Origin: CBCXVS01 sp965178525
GTDB taxonomy: Bacteria > Tectomicrobia > Entotheonellia > Entotheonellales > Entotheonellaceae
Assembly (NCBI GenBank): GCA_965178525.1
Contig: CBCXVS010000081.1
Location: 1 to 25,560 of the forward strand
DNA length: 25,560 bases
Direction of reading: 5' to 3'
Shown: piece after piece, positions 21,692-25,560 of the stretch
How positions within the stretch are numbered: position 1 is the stretch's first letter
How the letters are laid out: the number at the start of each line of letters is the position of its first letter
The notes under the pieces: model-generated
Told to the model about the DNA's origin: nothing
Seen by the model: only the letters and a program-made list of their open reading frames with translations
Database searches by the model: none
Program-made: the position numbers and the translations under genes

Positions 21692-23592
21692 GGGAATTAC
21701 CACACATTGCGCTGATCGCCGTCACCCACGCCGGGCTCGATACGGCCCGGCTCCTGCGCCAACGCCTGCGGGCTGGGACGCTCTACCGCCCCGAACGTTA
21801 CGGTCCGCAGCCGCATGCCTGGGAGCATCCGTATAGCGACGCCTTGTCAGCGCAAATCGCCATCCTGTTCGCCCAGTATGATCAGCTCGTCTTTTTCCTG
21901 GCCACGGGCGCCGTCACGCGTTTGATCGCACCGCATTTGTCCAACAAGACCACCGATCCCGGTGTGCTCGCGGTCGACGAAGCCACCCGCTTCGTCGTGC
22001 CCGTTCTCTCGGGTCATACGGGTGGCGCGAACGCGTTTGCCCGCACTGTCGCCGGCCATCTCGGCGCCACGCCGGTCATCACCACCGCCTCGGACGTGAT
22101 CGGTGGTCTCAGTCTCGATCTGCTTGAAGAAACCTTTGGCTGGGCTGCAGAGCCGCGGGACCGTCTCAAAGCGGCGGCCATGTCGTTGGTCAATCATGCC
22201 CCGGTCGCCCTGGTGCAAGAGATTGGCAGCCAGGAGAGTTGGCTCCAGGCCCAGACGCTACCGGAGCAGGTGACGTTCGCCCATGACGCCGCCCAGTTAC
22301 CGGCGCAATCCTTCGAGCATGTCCTGTGGGTCACGGACCGGGTCGTAGCGGAGCCGCACGGACACGATCCGGAGCGCATCCTCTGGTACCGGCCGCCGAG
22401 CTTGGTCCTGGGCGTGGGATGCGAACGCGGCATTTCCCTGGCGGCGCTCGAAGACAGCTTGGAGACGTTCCTGCAACAGTCCGGCTATGCTAAGGCAAGT
22501 ATTACAGCGTTGGCCAGTTTGGACCGCAAGGCAGACGAGGAAGCGATCCTCGCCCTGGCGCAGCGATACGGCTGGCAGACGCATTTTTATCCGGCCGAGG
22601 ACCTGGCGCATGTCCCCGGCATGGCGCGTCCATCGGATGTGGTCGAGCAGTGTGTGGGGACGCCTGGCGTCTCGGAACCGGCGGCGCTGCGTGCCGCCCA
22701 GGCCGACCGGCTGCTGGTTGAAAAACACGTCATGACCTCATCGGCAGCGCCCCAACGCATGACGTTTGCCCTCGCCAGATCGAGCCGCTTTACGGACCGC
22801 ACGGCGTCCACCGGCCGGGTCACGTTCATCGGTGCCGGCCCGGGCGACCCCGATCTTTTTACCCTCAAAGCGCAGCGGGCACTGGCCCAAGCCGATCGGG
22901 TGATTTACGCCGGCTCGCTCATACCGGAAGCCGTGCTGCAACATGCCCCGGCAACGGCGACCCTGCACAACTCCGCGCCGCTCACGCTAGAAGACGTGAT
23001 GACCTTGATGCTCGACGCTGTCCGCACGGGCCAACACGTGGTGCGTTTGCAGTCCGGTGATCTGAGTCTGTACAGCGCTATCCAAGAGCAGATGACGCGG
23101 CTAGATGATGAAGACATTCCGTATGACGTCATTCCCGGCGTCAGTGCATTCCAAGCCGCGGCCGCGGCCTTGCAGAGTGAATTGACCATTCCCGAGGTGG
23201 TGCAGACGATTATTCTCACACGCGGAGAAGGCCAAACGCCCATGCCGACCGGCGAATCGCTGGCGTTACTGGCAGCCCACCGCGCCTCGCTGTGCCTTTT
23301 CTTGAGCGCCCGGTTGAGCCGCCGCGTGCAGGAGCAGCTCCTCACCGCCTATGCGCCCGAAACGCCCGTGGCCATTCTGTACCGGGTGTCGTGGCCGGAT
23401 GAAATGATCTTGGTGACCGAGTTGCAACATTTGCACCGCGAGATACGGCAGCACAAGCTGACGCGGACAACCCTCATCCTGGTCGGCGAGGCGATCGGCG
23501 CCCGGAAGAATCGGTCGCGTTTGTACGATCGCACCCATGCCCACATTTTCCGCAGGCGGCACCGTGAAGAAGCCAACGATTCTCTTACTTAG
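21688..23592 (+). CDS. cbiGF: CbiG-CbiF fusion: cobalt-precorrin-5A hydrolase and C11-methyltransferase
   Basis: A 634-residue fusion of two consecutive pathway enzymes. The CbiG part (about 1-345) opens the delta-lactone and releases acetaldehyde; FLATGAVTRLIAPHLSNKTTDPGV and VPVLSGHTGGANAFA are its hallmarks. A linker carrying CbiG C-terminal sequence (GVGCERGISLAALEDSLE, ASLDRKADEEAI) follows. The CbiF part starts at about residue 376 (GRVTFIGAGPGDPDLFTLKA) and includes VVRLQSGDLSLYSAIQEQ and VIPGVSAFQAAAAAL; it methylates C11. The likely order in vivo is CbiF then CbiG, so the fusion allows channelling. ATG 21688 overlaps the cbiET stop (ATGA). The last 25 residues are basic and overlap cbiJ. 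Confidence 0.95.
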   Translation: MRELPHIALIAVTHAGLDTARLLRQRLRAGTLYRPERYGPQPHAWEHPYSDALSAQIAILFAQYDQLVFFLATGAVTRLIAPHLSNKTTDPGVLAVDEATRFVVPVLSGHTGGANAFARTVAGHLGATPVITTASDVIGGLSLDLLEETFGWAAEPRDRLKAAAMSLVNHAPVALVQEIGSQESWLQAQTLPEQVTFAHDAAQLPAQSFEHVLWVTDRVVAEPHGHDPERILWYRPPSLVLGVGCERGISLAALEDSLETFLQQSGYAKASITALASLDRKADEEAILALAQRYGWQTHFYPAEDLAHVPGMARPSDVVEQCVGTPGVSEPAALRAAQADRLLVEKHVMTSSAAPQRMTFALARSSRFTDRTASTGRVTFIGAGPGDPDLFTLKAQRALAQADRVIYAGSLIPEAVLQHAPATATLHNSAPLTLEDVMTLMLDAVRTGQHVVRLQSGDLSLYSAIQEQMTRLDDEDIPYDVIPGVSAFQAAAAALQSELTIPEVVQTIILTRGEGQTPMPTGESLALLAAHRASLCLFLSARLSRRVQEQLLTAYAPETPVAILYRVSWPDEMILVTELQHLHREIRQHKLTRTTLILVGEAIGARKNRSRLYDRTHAHIFRRRHREEANDSLT

Positions 23593-24343
23593 TGGCGCGT
23601 CGGAAGGCCCTCTCCTGGCCCGGGCACTGCTGCAGGCCGGGTTTGACGTCGTGGCCACCGTGACGCGGGAGGAGGCGCGGCAACATTTGTTCGGCGACCT
23701 GCTGCAGGCCGTCCGGGTCGAGGTGCGCGGCTTCACTGAGGAAAGCTTGCGGCAGTTTTTGGCGCAAGACGGCGCCGATGCGGTACTCGACGCCACGCAT
23801 CCGTTCGCCGTACGGATTACGAACATCGCGGTCGCGGTCTGTACCGAGCTGGCCGTGCCCTACGTGCGCTATCAGCGGCCGGACTGGCGTCCCCCGGAAG
23901 GAACGGTGTCTGCCACGAGCTATGCCGACGCGGCGGCATTGTTGCCGGGGCTCGGCCGTCGTATTATGCTGACGATCGGCGTCAAACAGCTCAAATATTT
24001 TGCCCATCTGCACCACGACCTGACCCTTTTCGCCCGCGTGTTGCCTTCACCCGTGTCGGTGCAGGGCGCCTTGGATGCCGGTTTTACCCAAGATCGTATT
24101 TTGGCCTTGCGCCCGCCGTTCTCCAAAGCGTTTAATACGAGTATCCTGCGCGAATATCAGGTCGACGTGTTGGTCACCAAGGCCTCCGGCGTCACGGGCG
24201 GTGTCGCCGAAAAAGTGTTGGCGGCTCATGATTTAGGGCTTACCACCCTCATGATTCACCGGCCCCCACAGCCGGGTCTCAACATGGTGTCAACCCTTGA
24301 GGATGCGATCCATGCCTGCCAAAAGCACATCCGTGCATGCTAA
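23564..24343 (+). CDS. cbiJ: Cobalt-precorrin-6A reductase CbiJ
   Basis: NAD(P)H-dependent reduction of the macrocycle of cobalt-precorrin-6A. ILLLSGASEGPLLARALLQAGFDVVATVT is the nucleotide-binding start. DATHPFAVRITNIAVAVC and VPYVRYQRPDW are the family signature, followed by RIMLTIGVKQLKYF and VLVTKASGVTGGVAEKV. I place the start at GTG 23564 because the conserved fold begins at once. The frame is open from ATG 23537, which would add nine residues deeper inside cbiGF; neither start has a strong ribosome binding site. At 259 (or 268) residues it is a normal CbiJ/CobK length. cbiD starts inside its 3' end. Confidence 0.94.
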   Translation: MKKPTILLLSGASEGPLLARALLQAGFDVVATVTREEARQHLFGDLLQAVRVEVRGFTEESLRQFLAQDGADAVLDATHPFAVRITNIAVAVCTELAVPYVRYQRPDWRPPEGTVSATSYADAAALLPGLGRRIMLTIGVKQLKYFAHLHHDLTLFARVLPSPVSVQGALDAGFTQDRILALRPPFSKAFNTSILREYQVDVLVTKASGVTGGVAEKVLAAHDLGLTTLMIHRPPQPGLNMVSTLEDAIHACQKHIRAC

Positions 24344-25424
24344 ACGTCCGCCACTCCGATCCGGTTACACCACCGGCGCCTGCGCCACCGCCGCGGCCAA
24401 AGGCGCATTGCTCGCTCTCATCCACCAGCGCCGTTTTGCCAAATCCAGGATTCGTTTGCCCATTGGCCGCTTGGTCACCTTTCCCTTACATACCTGCACG
24501 TACACAGCGGACGAGGGCCGCAGCAGTGTCATCAAAGATGCCGGTGATGACCCGGATGTGACCCACGAAGCCGAAATTTGTGCGCGCGTGACTTGGTGGG
24601 ACGGTCCTGGTGTGCATTTTGCCCGTGGATACGGGGTTGGCTTGGTGACCAAGCCCGGTCTCCCCATCCCCCCTGGCGAACCGGCGATCAATCCCGTACC
24701 GCGCCAAATGTTAACGGAGATGGTCGAGGCCATCCTAACCCGTACGCAGAACATCCATCGCGGTGTCACGGTAGAAATTTCTGTCCCGAACGGGGACCAA
24801 CTGGCCAAGAAAACCTTTAATCCGCGGCTGGGTATTATCGGCGGGATTTCCATTCTGGGCACCACGGGTATTGTCGTGCCTTATTCGCTCGCGGCGTGGG
24901 AAGCCAGTGTGGTGCAAAACATCGATGTCGCCGTCGCCCAAGGCTATACGCATCTCGTGTTTGTCGTTGGCGGGCGCGGCGAGCGCTTTGCCCAGCGGCT
25001 CTTTGAGCTGCCAGCCATCGCCTTCGTGCAGATTGCAGAATTTTTTGGCGTCTCTCTACGGCATGCAGCTGCCGCGGGTGCCCAGCATGTGACGCTTGCC
25101 GCGATGATCGGAAAGCTGGCAAAATTTGCCGCCGGGAATGAGTCCGTGCACAGCAAGAAAAGTACGCAGGACTTTCAATTCCTCGCCCAGCTCGCCCGAG
25201 AAGCTGGCGCCGCGGACCCCGTCGTGTCGCAGATCCGCCATGCCAATACCGCGCAAGCCGTGTCAGAACTGGCGCAAACGGCGGGGCTGGGTACCTTCCA
25301 TGATATCATCTGCCGCGAGGTCTGGCAGTTTGCGACGTCTCTCACGCAGTCGGCCTATCAGCTCGACATTCTCCTGCTGGACAACCATGGTGAAACCTTG
25401 GGAAGATATCCGGCGGAATCGTAG
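24312..25424 (+). CDS. cbiD: Cobalt-precorrin-5B C1-methyltransferase CbiD
   Basis: SAM-dependent methylation at C1, specific to the anaerobic pathway. LRSGYTTGACATAAAKGAL near the N-terminus is the CbiD signature. FARGYGVGLVTKPGLPIPPGEPAINPVP, then VPNGDQLAKKTFNPRLGIIGGISILGTTGIVVPYS, then MIGKLAKFAAGNESVHSKKS follow in order. ATG 24312 is chosen with GAGG nine bases upstream; ATG 24303 and TTG 24297 are in frame and would add a few residues. It overlaps cbiJ by 32 bases. At about 370 residues it is full length. It is the last gene of the riboswitch operon; a group II intron end lies 32 bases beyond its stop on the other strand. Confidence 0.96.
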   Translation: MPAKSTSVHAKRPPLRSGYTTGACATAAAKGALLALIHQRRFAKSRIRLPIGRLVTFPLHTCTYTADEGRSSVIKDAGDDPDVTHEAEICARVTWWDGPGVHFARGYGVGLVTKPGLPIPPGEPAINPVPRQMLTEMVEAILTRTQNIHRGVTVEISVPNGDQLAKKTFNPRLGIIGGISILGTTGIVVPYSLAAWEASVVQNIDVAVAQGYTHLVFVVGGRGERFAQRLFELPAIAFVQIAEFFGVSLRHAAAAGAQHVTLAAMIGKLAKFAAGNESVHSKKSTQDFQFLAQLAREAGAADPVVSQIRHANTAQAVSELAQTAGLGTFHDIICREVWQFATSLTQSAYQLDILLLDNHGETLGRYPAES

Positions 25425-25455
25425 GCAGGACACGTGGCGTTCCTCGCCAATCGTC

Positions 25456-25560
25456 ATCGGGTAGGGGCATCATGTCGCCATGACCCCCCCCTCAGAACCG
25501 TGCGGGCGACTTTCATCGCACACGGCTCAAGCAAACCGGTATCCTTCATGACTTCCTCCG
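25456..25560 (-). mobile_element. 3' end of a group II intron (domains V and VI), running off the window
   Basis: Read on the minus strand, 25528-25495 is a 34-base domain V: it begins GAGCC with the AGC triad, has a GAAA tetraloop and ends GGTTC. After TGAG, domain VI (25490-25459) folds as GGG, GGGG and TCATG paired with CATGA, CCCC and CCC. The A at 25462, unpaired between the two GC helices, is the expected branch point. The intron would end ...CCCGAT at 25456, seven bases from that A. The rest, including any reverse transcriptase gene, would lie beyond the right edge. Confidence 0.88.

Overview
The window is a large vitamin B12 (cobalamin) biosynthesis locus from a GC-rich bacterium using the anaerobic, early-cobalt-insertion route (cbiX, cbiD, cbiG, cbiH, cbiJ, cbiET). 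The taxon cannot be fixed from the sequence. The gene set, the translated heptanucleotide repeats and the group II intron would fit an uncultured environmental lineage with a repeat-rich genome, but that is only an inference.

Layout, left to right. (1) 51-1079: a family 2 glycosyltransferase, AT-richer in its first third, closed by a hairpin at its stop codon. (2) 1408-7248: a tight plus-strand late B12 block: L-threonine kinase (pduX-like), cbiB, cobD, cobC, cbiP, cobU. Together these make the aminopropanol phosphate arm, attach it, amidate the ring and activate cobinamide. (3) 7287-10691: a non-B12 cassette of a carrier-like protein, a benzoate-CoA-ligase-like enzyme and a luciferase-like monooxygenase. 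The monooxygenase gene is split by a 259-bp element with terminal inverted repeats and a 6-bp target duplication; removing the element restores a 348-residue frame. (4) 10688-12268: on the minus strand, a toxin-antitoxin relic, an unknown membrane protein and cobS, with a strong 12-bp hairpin between the convergent units. (5) 12476-12898: a thioredoxin-fold (2Fe-2S) ferredoxin. (6) 12975-25424: a promoter, a cobalamin riboswitch with an intrinsic terminator, and an uninterrupted 12-kb operon: cbtB, a two-domain membrane protein, a membrane-anchored LonB-like AAA+ ATPase without a protease domain, cobO, cbiX, cobA, cbiL, cbiH, cbiC, cbiET, cbiGF, cbiJ, cbiD. (7) 25456-25560: the 3' end (domains VI and V) of a minus-strand group II intron starting 32 bp after cbiD.

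How it works together: CobA makes precorrin-2/sirohydrochlorin, CbiX inserts cobalt, and CbiL, H, F, G, D, E/T, J and C build cobyrinic acid. CobO adenosylates, CbiP amidates, PduX/CobD/CbiB add the aminopropanol arm, and CobU, CobS and CobC finish the nucleotide loop. cbiA and cobT are not in the window.

The best candidate for an undescribed system is cbtB plus the FixH/YtkA-like membrane protein plus the protease-less LonB-like ATPase, which together look like a cobalt-handling membrane module under B12 riboswitch control. The second notable theme is heptanucleotide tandem repeats of several families sitting on gene junctions and translated into the ends of B12 enzymes.
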